Origin: Deroplatys truncata
Taxonomy: Eukaryota > Arthropoda > Insecta > Mantodea > Mantidae
DNA length: 64,000 bases
Direction: 5' to 3'
Assembly: GCA_030765065.1 (NCBI GenBank)
Contig: CM060982.1
Span: forward strand, 11,777,630-11,841,629
Shown here: in pieces, positions 23,846-34,640 of the stretch
How the letters are laid out: each line of letters starts with the position of its first letter
Numbering within the stretch: the stretch's first letter is position 1
Position numbers and translations under genes: made by a program
The notes under the pieces: model-generated
Told to the model about the DNA's origin: nothing
The model's input: the letters and a program-made list of their open reading frames with translations, nothing else
Databases searched by the model: none

Positions 23846-26240
23846 GTCCTTATATGTAATAAATTGGGTTAGTCTCGACGGATCATACTTCTCCATGTAG
23901 TCGTTGTTTGCTTCGGCATACCGGTGGGAAACTTGGCATAAACCTCCTCTTATGCCGGATTCCACCATGAGTAATTGATCGTAATCCTGTAACAAATTTC
24001 AGCTGAATTCCTGTATACAGCAACATAGCATCCCATGTAAGTCCTGGAGAGGTAAAATAATGAGCAGGGTTTGTGTTTTTTGAGAGTTTGATCTCGAAGA
24101 CATCGGTTAGAAGAAGTACATCCGAGGTTAAGTAGAGGTCGCTGTATTCGCCCAGGTTTCTCACATTAAACAGCTCCCATGCATTCCTATAATGATTGTA
24201 GTCGGCATCACTAATTTCTTCTTCATTTAACCTATTGTAGAAGGAGTTCTTAGGAGGCTGACTGGTTTCTTTCAAAACATCCCATGACGTAACGTAATCA
24301 TAAGGAAATACTCCCTTACGAGTCATCAACTTCAACCTGTCTTCTCCAAGTGTTTCAGTGTTGCAGGATACGACGTCAGATTTTTCACCAGCTTATCCAA
24401 GCTTGTACTGAGAAACCGAAAGCTATCCACAGACCGAAGCTTTATATCTCCTGCATACTTGCAGAATATATATATATAGCTTTCTTCAGAGCTAGAAATT
24501 ACTTCCACCCGCTCACTTGTACATCTCAGCTCCTTAACAATGAAGTGTGAGTCATATCCACTGAGGTTGTGCATGAAGACTGGAATATATTTAGGTGTTT
24601 TGCAGGCTAAATTACATTCATTATGTAGACTTCCACGATATTCACCACTGCTGTGATCTTGTCGCGTACTTTGTAGTTCTCTTCGGTAAAGGTTTTTCCA
24701 CACAAGTAGCATACTGTACAGGAGTTGAAATCCTTCTGCTGTTGATCTGTAAGTTTCAGAGGCATGGTAGTTTTGTATATATTATTTATTTCCTTTACAA
24801 GGGATGTCGGGTATTCCATAAACTTCTGAGCAGTATCAACACCACGATATACATAGGGATGCTTAGGAAGACCAATTTCCAGATGTTCAACTTCGGATGA
24901 CGGTTTAACGTAAACGCAGAACCTCATGGGTACATGCTGCTGATAATGGGTTGTATATGAAGTTTCAGGATTGGGGAGGCATGTGTGACATGGAGCGAGA
25001 ATGCTTGCAAAATCTACGTAGATGACGTAAGGTAGTTTCAACATCCTTTCAAAATTTTTAAATTGAACAATGGGTTTCTCCTTTGTGGGTATAACTACCC
25101 TTGCAACATCATGTTAGTTACAGATTGCTCCATGTTCTTGTAGTTTTTCCAGCCCATTTCGTCCATATCGATAATCAAAATGTGTAAAACAACGTTTACT
25201 GGTATAAACACGATCTTTATGCTTAGTTTTCTGACGTCAAATAAGTTTTTCAAAATTCTTTATATATATACGTAGTGATGTTTTCCACTGCTGTCACTCA
25301 GTAGTAGGAGGTCACTGTGTTCAGGTAGTTCAGTGTCAGCAAACATTGTTGGATACACTTCATGTTTCTCATCCAGTCCGAAGACGTTGATAGACATCCT
25401 GTTAAGTTTCTCAACCTTAGATATTTGAGAAAGTGGAGTGGGATAGGAAACACAGCTGGAAGTCATATTCATCTTGAAGTTACTTGTATTTGCTCGCGCG
25501 TTGTGCATCTGGCTAATACAGAATACATAAAGCATTGCTCATCAGTATAATTCTGTATGTTAATGCAAGCTTCTTTAGCTCCAACAGATGGAGTTCGGGG
25601 TATGTAGCTACTTCCTCGTAACGCATTGTACTTGTTAATACGAAGGCGAACCCTTTCCACAGCAAGCAGAGCCCAGTTGCTACCCTTAAGTTGTGATTCC
25701 TCCATTTCAGTAACCAACTTCTTCATTTTCGTTGCCAGCATAGAGCCCAAATCCGTTTCTAGGAAAACAGCCTGATTCCGGGGTTTTAATTGTTTCTCCG
25801 ATACTGTTAACAAGTCTACACTCAGCCAGCAGATTAATTTTCGCACTCTTGTGAATACCAAGATCTTTATGTACAGCCTGGATTATCCGCTGTTTTGCCT
25901 CATGCAGGTACATATTGAGGTCCTTAGTTGATTCGCATCGTATAAAATACGATTTCAAGCGTCCATCGAATGAAGTTTTATACTCTTTCATGTCACAGTC
26001 CTCCATTGTAGATAATAACTCTTGTTTAGTAGGTTCTAATCTAGTTTATTCTCAGGCATGCTTATTTCGCATGCATCTTCGTGTCACCGACCCGTATAAC
26101 TGTCTTTGAAGGTTACATTACAATATTTGCATTTAAAGAGCTTCTTACAAGGTAGATCATGCCTTCTTTTATCATACCTCCGTAGAAATAGCATTGACTC
26201 CGTTTGATGACAAAAGAGTTATTGCCGAGAATGGAATAAC
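23845..26240 (-). pseudogene. Polinton/Maverick-type family B DNA polymerase with N-terminal zinc fingers, broken
   Basis: Reading leftwards: two Cys/His finger-like units at about 26220-26080; a domain with NALRGSSYIP and CINIQN (26006-25469); SINVFGLDEKHEV (25400); a C-x2-C finger region (~25200); exonuclease motif I YVDFAS (25025); exonuclease II HNLSGYDSHF (24570); KGVFPYDY and exonuclease III region LYLTSDVLLLTDVFE (24310-24120); then YFTSPGLTWDAML and the start of the palm near a GIRGG motif (23950). The match stops at about 23845, before the polymerase catalytic Asp motifs. At least five frameshifts or stops break it. The family replicates Polintons and related elements by protein priming. 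Confidence 0.85.
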
Positions 26241-26244
26241 GACA

Positions 26245-26590
26245 TATGCATATGGGCATTACAGCATTACAAACAGCGCATAAGAGAATGTAAGTCCAAG
26301 ATGAAGATTTCCTCCTTGAGTCTACGATTTAAAAATGGAAGTTTGTTTATGTGATGTGTATACACCTAGCAGACACCTGATAAGTAAAGAATAATAAGAA
26401 GATGGAAGAGGAGGCCTTAATCCTGCCATTAAGAGCAATCTTAGTGCTAGTCTCGAGCCTAGATAAAGGGTAGAGGCGCCGACAACGAACTAAAATAAAG
26501 GTACGTTGACGTAAAACTTTTCAATTAAGACTCTCAAATAATAAAACCTGAATAAAACGCTGCAATTTCACTAAAAGAAACTCGAGGTTA
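26245..26590. other. Spacer, nothing recognised
   Basis: Purine-rich on the plus strand with no recognisable gene or repeat. Confidence 0.4.
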
Positions 26591-26735
26591 TCTCTGGTTA
26601 GGCGGATTAGGTTAGACGATGACTGAGTAGAATAGATGATGAGAGGATGACCTGGAATTGGTTAGGTTAAGCTAGGCTAGGCTCGCGTGCTGATTCTCTA
26701 AGTTATGAAGGATGGGTTAGCTTAGATTGTCTTAG
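26590..26735. repeat. Degenerate TTAGG-like stretch and left flank of the minisatellite
   Basis: Contains several GGTTAGG/GGCTAGG units resembling the insect telomere repeat TTAGG, and the phrase TTAGGTTAGACGATGA that recurs at 26995-27011 on the other side of the array. Confidence 0.5.
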
Positions 26736-26998
26736 CAATGGGTTGGTTACGTGTTTTTCTTACGTTATGTTACGTGGTTAAGTTTCTGGTTACGCCATGT
26801 TACGTCTTATGTCGTGTTACGTTTACTGGTTACCTTGGTTATATGGGTGTGTAACGTGATGTTACGTCTTGTCACGTGGTTACGTGCTTATGTTACGTAG
26901 TGTTACGTCTTGTTACGTGGTTATGTTACGCGGTGTTACGTCTTGTCATGTAGTTACGTGCTTATGTTACGTTGTGTTACGTCTTGTTACGTTGGTTA
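26735..26998. repeat. GTTACGT-type minisatellite
   Basis: About 260 bp built from variants of GTTACGT, with higher-order repeats such as TGTTACGTCTTGTYAYGTGG recurring about every 55-60 bp. CpG within each unit is largely retained. Confidence 0.85.
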
Positions 26999-27069
26999 GG
27001 TTAGACGATGATAGGATTGAATAGACAATGAGAAGATGTTCCAGAGCAGTCGGTGTGGGGTTAGTTTAG

Positions 27070-27570
27070 AATACTTCTATATACCTTCACTGTAAACCGA
27101 TATACAGTTTATCGCACACTAACTGTTTAACATATAAAAAGTTTGTAAGATTTAGAAAAAAGTATACAAAAGTTTTGTGGCGTTGGATAAGAAATCTTTA
27201 TAATCTAATTTCTCTATATTACCATGAATACCAGTAACTCTATCTGAATTACCTGTTAAAATGACAAATACCTGACATACTACCCGAATCATGCGAAATT
27301 ACCTTAAATAGCTCTGGTACGAATCGCTGCTCTGAATCACCATGAACACTTGTGACACTAACCGGTTTACCTTACATATATACGATACTATCCGAATTAC
27401 TCTTTATATTAATCAATCAAAATACATGGGGTGGGGGTATTTCGATCAACTGCCCGCGTCCAGCCCTTTAGGGTCGTGATACTGGGACGTTAGAACGCAA
27501 TATAAGCTTTGTTAGCGCTTAAATCTTGAAGTCAATGAGTCTAAATGATGTTATGCATGGACGAACATTA
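27070..27570. other. AT-rich spacer before the satellite
   Basis: Contains loosely repeated ATTACC/GAATTACC words but no clear gene or array. Confidence 0.4.
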
Positions 27571-27574
27571 TGCA

Positions 27575-28735
27575 TACATCAACACTAACCTCCCTAGCCT
27601 CTCACGCATACCCTACTCCTCAAGCTCTGTCTAGATTAGCACCTCTCCTCGTATTCCCTACCTCTCTCATATAAAACGCATTCACCTCCTTCATCTCTCT
27701 CCTAGCATAGGATCTCTCTCCGTTTTCCATGTCTTTCACATATAAACGAATACCATACACCTCGACCTCTGTCTAACCTACTACCTTTCCTCGTATTCCT
27801 CTCCTCTATCATATAAAGGGCGTTCTCCCCTCCTTCAGCCCCTGCCCTACCTCGGATATCACCTCGTTTTCCCTATTTCCCCCATATACACGCATTTTCC
27901 TCCTTGAACGCTCCTCCAACCTAGCTACTCCCATCGTTTTCCTCGTCTCCCCATATAAACGCATAGTCCACTATTCAAACCCTCCTAGCCTAATACTTCT
28001 CCTCGGTTTGTTATCTCTCCCATTTAAAGTCATATTCTACCCTTCAAGCCCTTCTAGTCTAGCACCTCTTCTCGTATTCCCTATCTCTCCCGTATAAGCC
28101 CACATTCTCCCTCGTTCAGCATGTGTCTAGCCTATTATCTGTCCACGTTTCCTATATTTCCCATACAAATCGCATACTCCACACCTCAAACTCTGTCTTG
28201 CCTAGCACTTCTCGTATTCTCCACCTCTCATATAAAGCGCATTTTCCTCCTTGAACGCTCCTCCAACCTAGCGACTCCCATCTTTTTCTTCGTCTCTCCA
28301 TATAAACGCATACTCTGCCATTCAAACCCTCCTAGCCTAATACCTCTCCCTTATAAAAGTCATATTCTACCCTTCAAGCGCTGTCTAGTCCAGTACCTCT
28401 CCTTGTATTTCCTATCTCTCCCGTACAATCCCATATTCCCCTCCTTCAGCATCTGTCTAGCATACCATCTGTCCAATTTTTTTCCATCTTTCCCATATAA
28501 ACGCATACTCCACACCTCAAACTCTGTCTAACCTAGCACTTCTCCTCGTATTTCCTACCTTCACATATAAAGCATATCCCCACTCCTTCAGCCCCTGTCT
28601 AGCCTAGCATCGACCTGTAATCGCTATTTCTCCCATATAAACGCATTTTCCTCTTTGAACCGTCGCATCTAGCCTCGTTTTCCCTATCCTTTCCCATATA
28701 AACGCAAAAACTTCGCTCGCTGCCCCCTATATGTT
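27575..28735 (+). repeat. ~70-bp satellite array, about 16 units
   Basis: Each unit carries a CCCATATAAACGCAT-like core followed by CTCC-rich sequence and CTAGCCTAGCACCTCTCCTC and then a CGTTTTCCCTATCTCT-like end. Cores fall near 27668, 27739, 27819, 27882, 27953, 28022, 28090, 28163, 28229, 28298, 28350, 28422, 28493, 28563, 28634 and 28695. Units diverge 10-25%. The 136-codon plus frame at 28121-28531 is a by-product of the repeat. The same unit recurs inverted at 52190-52433. Confidence 0.9.
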
Positions 28736-28744
28736 CTACTGCGG

Positions 28745-29157
28745 TAAGCTTTATGTCAATTAAAATAAAATAGAGTAGAAAAATAAATTTTGTAAAAAAT
28801 TAGTGTTCCCACTAATAAGCAGTAGGGGGTAGAGTAAATGTAACACATCAGATGTTTAGAAAAAGTTCCATGCGTGTGTGTGAACAACATAGAAACGTCG
28901 GATAAACACCGTTCAGTACCTTCTGAAGATGCAACATGAAGATTTTCAACATAATCCCCCAACTCAAACTATACTTTACTTGGAACATATTTCGAAATTT
29001 TTGATTTTCTAAACAATAGCACTAACGATTTTGATTAAGGTATCATTATTAATGAGTAATGACATTTACATGACAAATAAAATGTATATCTTGAATTGTT
29101 TGGAAATAGCCTTTGAAGTCCTCTTCATTCCGAAGGAGTTTTGTATAATTTGACGCA
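28745..29157 (-). repeat. Repeat family R, copies R9 and R10 (fragments in tandem)
   Basis: 28745-28852 is the AACACATCAGA end of one copy; 28854-29157 is an internal piece of a second copy beginning at the short GT run. Both are orientation B. The second ends where the left MULE arm begins. Confidence 0.75.
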
Positions 29158-29918
29158 GTAATTTGTATCACAAAAATGTAAATGTCAGAGTGATTGTAGT
29201 GTAAATATGCATTGTTGTGTGACATTGATTTGAGATGTTTGTTGATTGTAAGCATTGTCGAGAAGTGGGTTTATACGGCCTTACTGAAACTGACAATAAT
29301 AGCGTGCAATAATGTAGCGAGGGGGTGAGCTGTTTATCATTATTAGAGACGAGCAAATGACGTCAGAGTGGCGTGTTTTTTTTAGAATTTGCTGGAACAT
29401 TTTCCCCAGAGCATATGTTTTCGTAATTTTCATTGGATATAAATATAGACGCTAATGTTGGCGCGTTTTATTAACCAATAGCAGCTCGGTTATAATCTTT
29501 AGGCATATTGGGGCGAGGAAGTATAAATTCAGTGTCAGGGTCAAGTTTCACGTAGTCCAACAGAAGCATTCGCGTATAAAACATCGATGAGTTCAACGGA
29601 GGCATTCATGGAGTATGCGTCGCATGCAGTTCATCAAGGTTACGCGTAGCAAATTTATGACAAATCTCTCGTGTCGTAAAGTTAATTACATAAAAAGTTG
29701 AAGTACGCGAATTAATAATGGGCAGTAAAGAAGTTATTATAACAGTTTCAGTTTGGCGAGTGTCAAGATTAATAGGCGAAAGTGAATAATGTGTTACGAC
29801 AATAAAAGTGTAAAATAAATTCTTTTATCAGTGTTATCTTTGGATAAAAACTCCTTTCCGTTTACACACCTGTACAAGATAAGTGCTTGACCGAGAAATC
29901 ATAGCTAGCCGGAGGACA
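29158..29918 (+). repeat. Left arm of the MULE inverted repeat, promoter-like
   Basis: Matches the reverse complement of 35934-36702 in order throughout, for instance GACGCTAATGTTGGCGCG, CAGTTTCAGTTTGGCGAGT and ATAGCTAGCCGG. Within it, reading inward, are CCAAT (29475), GTATAAATTC (29530, TATA-like) and then a leader containing two imperfect copies of a GTTCAACGGAGGCATTC-like unit. Confidence 0.85.
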
Positions 29919-30189
29919 GTGAACCCAAAATTAAATACACTAACAGGCGCTCAGCAAAAGATAACACGAAGTGACCGCGATAAATTGTCTTTTATACGTG
30001 CGGCAAATAAACAGTAGCATTTTCAATTACATTAATACTACCACTGCAAATTGTGTATAACTAGCAAACGCTAAGCATAGACGAAAGCGTATACTCACAA
30101 GAAATACAAATTTCATTAAGTCACATATATAGTTCCATTTATATCCTGCCTTTAACTATATTGGTTTTATCGGCGGCCTTTCCTTTGGT

Positions 30190-30360
30190 ACTTATTGCCT
30201 ATTGGCAATGGTGTTAACTCGTGTAACTCTTGTCGTTGGGTTTCTCGCACTTTGTTTTTAATCATTAGATCATACACACTGTCATTCTACTTCCAGACTC
30301 TGAGGAGGATAAGGAATAACCTTAGCTAGAGAAAAATGCCCACCCCCAGCCGGAACCTCT
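30190..30360 (-). repeat. SINE family S2, copy 1 (head missing)
   Basis: Shares TTGCCTATTGGCAATGGTGT, the CAGACTCTG(A/T)GGAGG block and CTAGAGAAAA with the fuller copy at 46690-47012. The tRNA head is missing from about 30350. Confidence 0.8.
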
Positions 30361-30387
30361 AGCACAACAATGGTCCCTAATGTTCCA

Positions 30388-30535
30388 GATAACGAAATGT
30401 GCAATGTAGCTATTTCTGCAAAGGTTTATTTGGATTAAAATGAAGTAGATAGAAAAATAAGTTTAGTAAGAAGGGTTTGCATACCCACTAATAAGAGAGG
30501 GTAGAGAAAGTTATGTGAATGTAACACATCGGGTT
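30388..30535 (-). repeat. Repeat family R, copy R11 (end fragment, orientation B)
   Basis: Covers only the last ~150 bp, from AATGTGCAATGTAGCTATTT to GTAACACATC. Confidence 0.75.
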
Positions 30536-30544
30536 TTTATGTCA

Positions 30545-30885
30545 CAAATAATCCATGGATTTAATGCTTGTGAAAATCCCATCAATATAAACGCAATGTG
30601 CTTTGTTTTGTCGGATGCTTTCACTTAACATTTTCACATTTGAAGCACCCACTCATATTCTTTCACGTCCTCTTTTGACACAGTATCTGAATCTGTGTAG
30701 AAAAGGAAATCCAAAAGCAAACCATCTGGGGCTGCTAACACAAACAATTTCAGTCAAGAGGATTTGGTTTTGATAAGGTACATACTGTCGAAAAGAACAT
30801 TGTTCTAAAAATGCTAGCATTTGCTCATTGAGGCAAGCGTCTTGGCAGGGTTAGATACTCTTGTCTAATACAACTTTTAAAGAAT
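30545..30885 (-). pseudogene. piggyBac-type transposase, catalytic core fragment
   Basis: On the minus strand 30860-30790 reads LNEQMLAFLEQCSFRQYVP, which fits the piggyBac block around the catalytic Asp-rich DEQM and RQY(M/I)P motifs (Asp replaced by Asn here). A frameshift follows, then LKLFVLAAPDGLLLDFLFYT (30750-30690), the next conserved block. It continues 32010-32690 across an R insertion. Several stops. It is a dead remnant of a TTAA-targeting transposon. Confidence 0.75.
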
Positions 30886-31256
30886 ATGATGTGTTATATT
30901 CACATGACTTTTTCTACAATCTATCGTTTATTAGTGGGTATACAAATTATTCTTGCGAAAGTTTATTTTTCTATCTTCTTCAGTTTAATCCAGATAAACC
31001 TTTGCATAAATAGCTACATTACGCATTTCATTAGGGTACAAAGAGAACAGCGATAGTCAAATGTTTAAGAACTGGACGCTGTATGCTGCCCTTAAAATTC
31101 CATACTGTTTCCATGAAATTACGAGAAACAACCGAAAATCGATGGGACTTAAAACGAATGGTTGGAAAAGCCGAACCATTAATAAGGGATATCTCGGAAA
31201 TGGCTGATGCTACAAAAAAGTTGTTTGAAATAAATTGTGGGTTCTAAAGAGAGATA

Positions 31257-31305
<49 letters not shown>

Positions 31306-32003
31306 TACGTATTTGTCTGTTGCTTAAAGTTTTCCGGTTATACAAGATTATAAAGAATTTCTTCTAAATAAAGAGGACTTCACAGGCTATTCCAAGAAAA
31401 TTCAAAGTATGTATTTTATTTGTCATGTAAATATCTGTAATATGTGAATTTTAATCAAAATCGTTACAGCAATTTTTGTATTTATGGGTACTCTTCAAGT
31501 GCCATAGTTCTTAACGTCCCATTCTATATTGGGTGTGAAAGACCGGAAATTTTGCTCAGATGCCTCTTTATCATACTTGAGGTTCTTTTACGTACCGTAA
31601 ATCTACGACACGGGACCACCGGCTTTACTACCGTTCCGCAGAAATCCATGCTAAGGATTTTTACGCCAGAAAAAAAAAAAGCATCACCCTGCGTCCTCGG
31701 GAACCAGAAAATCTTCCATTATAAAGGTTAGTTTGTGGTTAGAGGGATTTTCTTGAAAATGTCCCTGTCGTATCTTTGGAGGATACTCAACTAAGCTTGG
31801 TATTTATCGGACGTTTCGTTTTTTGATTAGTGCTGTTAATACACACACACACACACACACACACAAACCTTTTTGTAAAACTACGTTTTTTTGGATTCAG
31901 GAGGCCTCAAAACATGTATTTCCGGCGAAATCTCGGTATCGAATTTTTGGGTGGAATGTAGTACCTTCTCTACCTACTATGTACCTACGTGATAGTGGAA
32001 GTA
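30886..32003 (+). repeat. Repeat family R, copy R12 with internal S1 SINE, splitting piggyBac
   Basis: Orientation A copy starting TGATGTGTTATATTCACATG and ending in the TACCTTCTCTACC region. A long TG run lies at 31261-31304, an internal S1 SINE at 31483-31705, and a CA run at 31840-31864. piggyBac sequence resumes on both sides in the right order, so R landed inside it. Confidence 0.8.
31483..31705 (-). repeat. SINE family S1, copy 4 (inside R12)
   Basis: Same truncated head (CCTGCGTCCTCGGGAACC) and same R junction (CAGAAAATCTTCCATT) as copy 3. On the tail side about 40 bp of R found in R7 are deleted. Confidence 0.85.
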
Positions 32004-32009
32004 ATAGCT

Positions 32010-32690
32010 TGACTTTTCAAAGCCTTTCTTTTTGATCATGTTCACTCTGAGTATCTGCAAAGTGCATAGAGTTTCTAAGCTCAATAAATGTGTCCCTACT
32101 AATCATGCAGTTGTCAGTTAATGGCACTTCTGCTAGTGCATATCCCAACACACTAATCATGATAGATTCGTGATCTCACTGCTATACAGAATATAAATTT
32201 GTGTGTTCTGTATGTTCCTCCCAAAAATGCGAAGGTAGACAGACTGAAGCACTGCCTTTTCTTCATCAAGGTTTCCTCTAAAGCTGGACCCTGGTGCTGC
32301 ATTCTGAAACAATTTTATAAATTTCTTCTCAAAAAAAGTAAGAAAAAAATGGTATAAACTTTAGGTGTGATATTTTAATTGGAAACCAGCAGATAATTTG
32401 TTTCTTGGTATATTTAAATTCTGCAATTACTCAAAAAAAATTTAATAATAACCACCAACTCACACTTTCTGTTTCCATTTAAGTTCTCTTAGTTTTCCCC
32501 AATATTGTGTTGGTTCTGGTTGTTCAGCATTTTCTGAATATGGTATTCCTTCTGGAAGGAAAATGTTTCAGTTCTCCATTAACTGGCTCTCCCATTACTT
32601 TGACTAAACAGTTCATCATCAGTTATGTTTGTCACTACGTTATTCTCTGAAACAGTATTAAACATAGCTTTTACTGTGCACTAGGTAGTT
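32010..32690 (-). pseudogene. piggyBac-type transposase, N-terminal half
   Basis: On the minus strand 32690-32460 carries a DDELFSQSNGRAS-like acidic start; 32300-32180 includes RGNLDEEKAVLQ; 32110-32030 reads SRDTFIELRNSMHFADTQS, the recognisable block where piggyBac proteins have a conserved Arg-Phe-HF(D/S) segment. The frame then runs into R12 at about 32005 and continues at 30885. A stretch at 32340-32460 without homology may be an intron or decay. Confidence 0.65.
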
Positions 32691-33052
32691 GCTTTAAGAG
32701 CTGGAGTGCACATATGAGGATCTTATGTAACTATCGGTATTTTTTAAATAATAATGATTGCATACATATCATAAAAGTTACTTGTATAAAATTTACCTAT
32801 AGGATATACATTACAACATACACAAATATCAATAGTCCACGTTACAATACTTAGTTTAAATTAGTTATTTGTTATATACTGCAATGTGGCATCCATTTTG
32901 CATCAGAGGAAAGCAAAGTGGTGACAAGTGGCAATTAGTGTGAAAAGCATGAACTCCATGGTTCACATCTATGTAGACTATAGATCATCAGATGACAATA
33001 TTTGCACCAGTAATAAAATTCCTAAACTTAAGTCCACAAAAACTGTGGGTCG

Positions 33053-33333
33053 TCCTCCGTGGTTACCAGGCTAGCCTCTAGTTCCCGAGGTCGCGGGTTC
33101 AAACCTGGAGGAGGGCGATGGATTTTTTACGGGCGTAAAAATCCTTAGCATGGCTTCCTTCGGAAGGCAAGTAAAGCTGGTGGTCCCGTGTCGTAGATTT
33201 ACGGCACGTAAAAGAACCTCAAGCCAGATAAAGAGACCTCTGAGCAAAATTACCAGCCTTTCACGCCCAATATAGAATGGGATACTAAGAACAACAGCAG
33301 TTAAAGAGCGTCCATATATAACAAAAAAAAAAC
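33053..33333 (+). repeat. SINE family S1, copy 5 (near full length)
   Basis: Plus orientation: head TCCTCCGTGGTTACCAGG then GCGGGTTCAAACC (B box), body, and an A-rich tail at 33318-33330. The A box differs from copy 2 by a small substitution. Confidence 0.9.
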
Positions 33334-33334
33334 T

Positions 33335-33721
33335 GAAACAATAACTGTGGACTCCTGGAATCAAGAAGCTAAGGTAAAATGCACTTAATGTAAGAGAGAA
33401 AGGTTCATTGCTCATCCTTTTCTGTACATTATCAGTAGTAAGAGTTGCACATTTGTTCATTGGTTGTCATACTAAATATTATACATATAACATATATAAC
33501 GCAGTTAAGAAGGTTTAACCAGGGTTTATGGCACAGTTGGAATACATGTATGTAATAAAAAATAAAATTAAGGAGAACAGAACAAATAGATCCAGCAGCG
33601 GCTCGTGAGTATACATTTTGGGTGTTCACTAAGTTTTAATCAGACAGGCCTGAAAATGTGAAATAGCAGCTGCTGCATAATAGTAATGATTAAGAACGAA
33701 TTGGTACAACTACAGCCGCGC

Positions 33722-33790
<69 letters not shown>

Positions 33791-34640
33791 CATAACTTGT
33801 TTGACGAAAGAACGTTTTTTTGTGGATGTTTGTTGTTATGCACATAATTAAGTACATGATTTTAGGTTAAGGAAGAAGTAATGTATAAAATAAATTGTTA
33901 TTGAGATTATAGAATGGTATGGAGAAAACCGGGAGAAGTTTCCGCGCTTGTGCACGTTACCTACTTCTGTTACAGTGAGTCTAACTTCTGCTGTAGTATG
34001 CTACCACCTAGTGTCATTGATGTAAAATCCTAATGATAGTTGGAAACAATGTGGGAAAAACTTAGAGCGGTAGTGCACTTCTTCAAGTTTGCACGATCCG
34101 CATGCATTTGGCTCCATAAGGCAATTACTCATACCGGTTTCGCATGCGCAGAAGCTCCTTGAAACATGCACAAGTCAAGATGTGCTAAGGACTCTATCGC
34201 CATGTCTCATCGAGTTTAAAATAGCAGCACGGTAAATTTAAATGCCAAACACTTTAAATTATCTCCTGTAAGTTACGTTTGCATTCAAAGAAAAAATAAT
34301 CAATAAATTCTCAAGCTGTCAAAAGTTAGGGTGTTCACATGCTCTTGTGCAACAGGCACCACTGCTTAAATCAATATTTTAGGTACGCGGACGTTATGTC
34401 CAGGGACATTTCTTCCATTAGCAAACACGTCCATACCAGATTTCATCCACGCAGAAATTTTACTCGTACGATATTTTGTCTATGAACTCTTTGCCCACGC
34501 ATTTTTCGTCCATTTGATAATATGTCCCATTGACATCACTTCCAAAAATGAGGAAATTAGTCCATATATATTGTGAATCACTTTCTTCTTCTTCCTCTAT
34601 CTCGGAATAAACTTCTATTTGTAACTATTGTAAATATTGT
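33335..34640. other. AT-rich stretch with (TAA)n and a degenerate GTCC repeat
   Basis: A TAA microsatellite occupies 33722-33789 and a degenerate short-word repeat lies at 34380-34545. No gene recognised; short frames are incidental. Confidence 0.55.
34380..34545 (+). repeat. Degenerate ATTTCGTCCAT-type short repeat
   Basis: Loose recurrence of a CATTTCGTCCAT-like word every ~20-25 bp. A similar block lies inverted at 37120-37300. Confidence 0.45.

Noticed and set aside
28121-28531. 136-codon plus frame in the satellite
   Set aside because: It is a by-product of the ~70-bp repeat; no start context or domain, and units are out of phase elsewhere.
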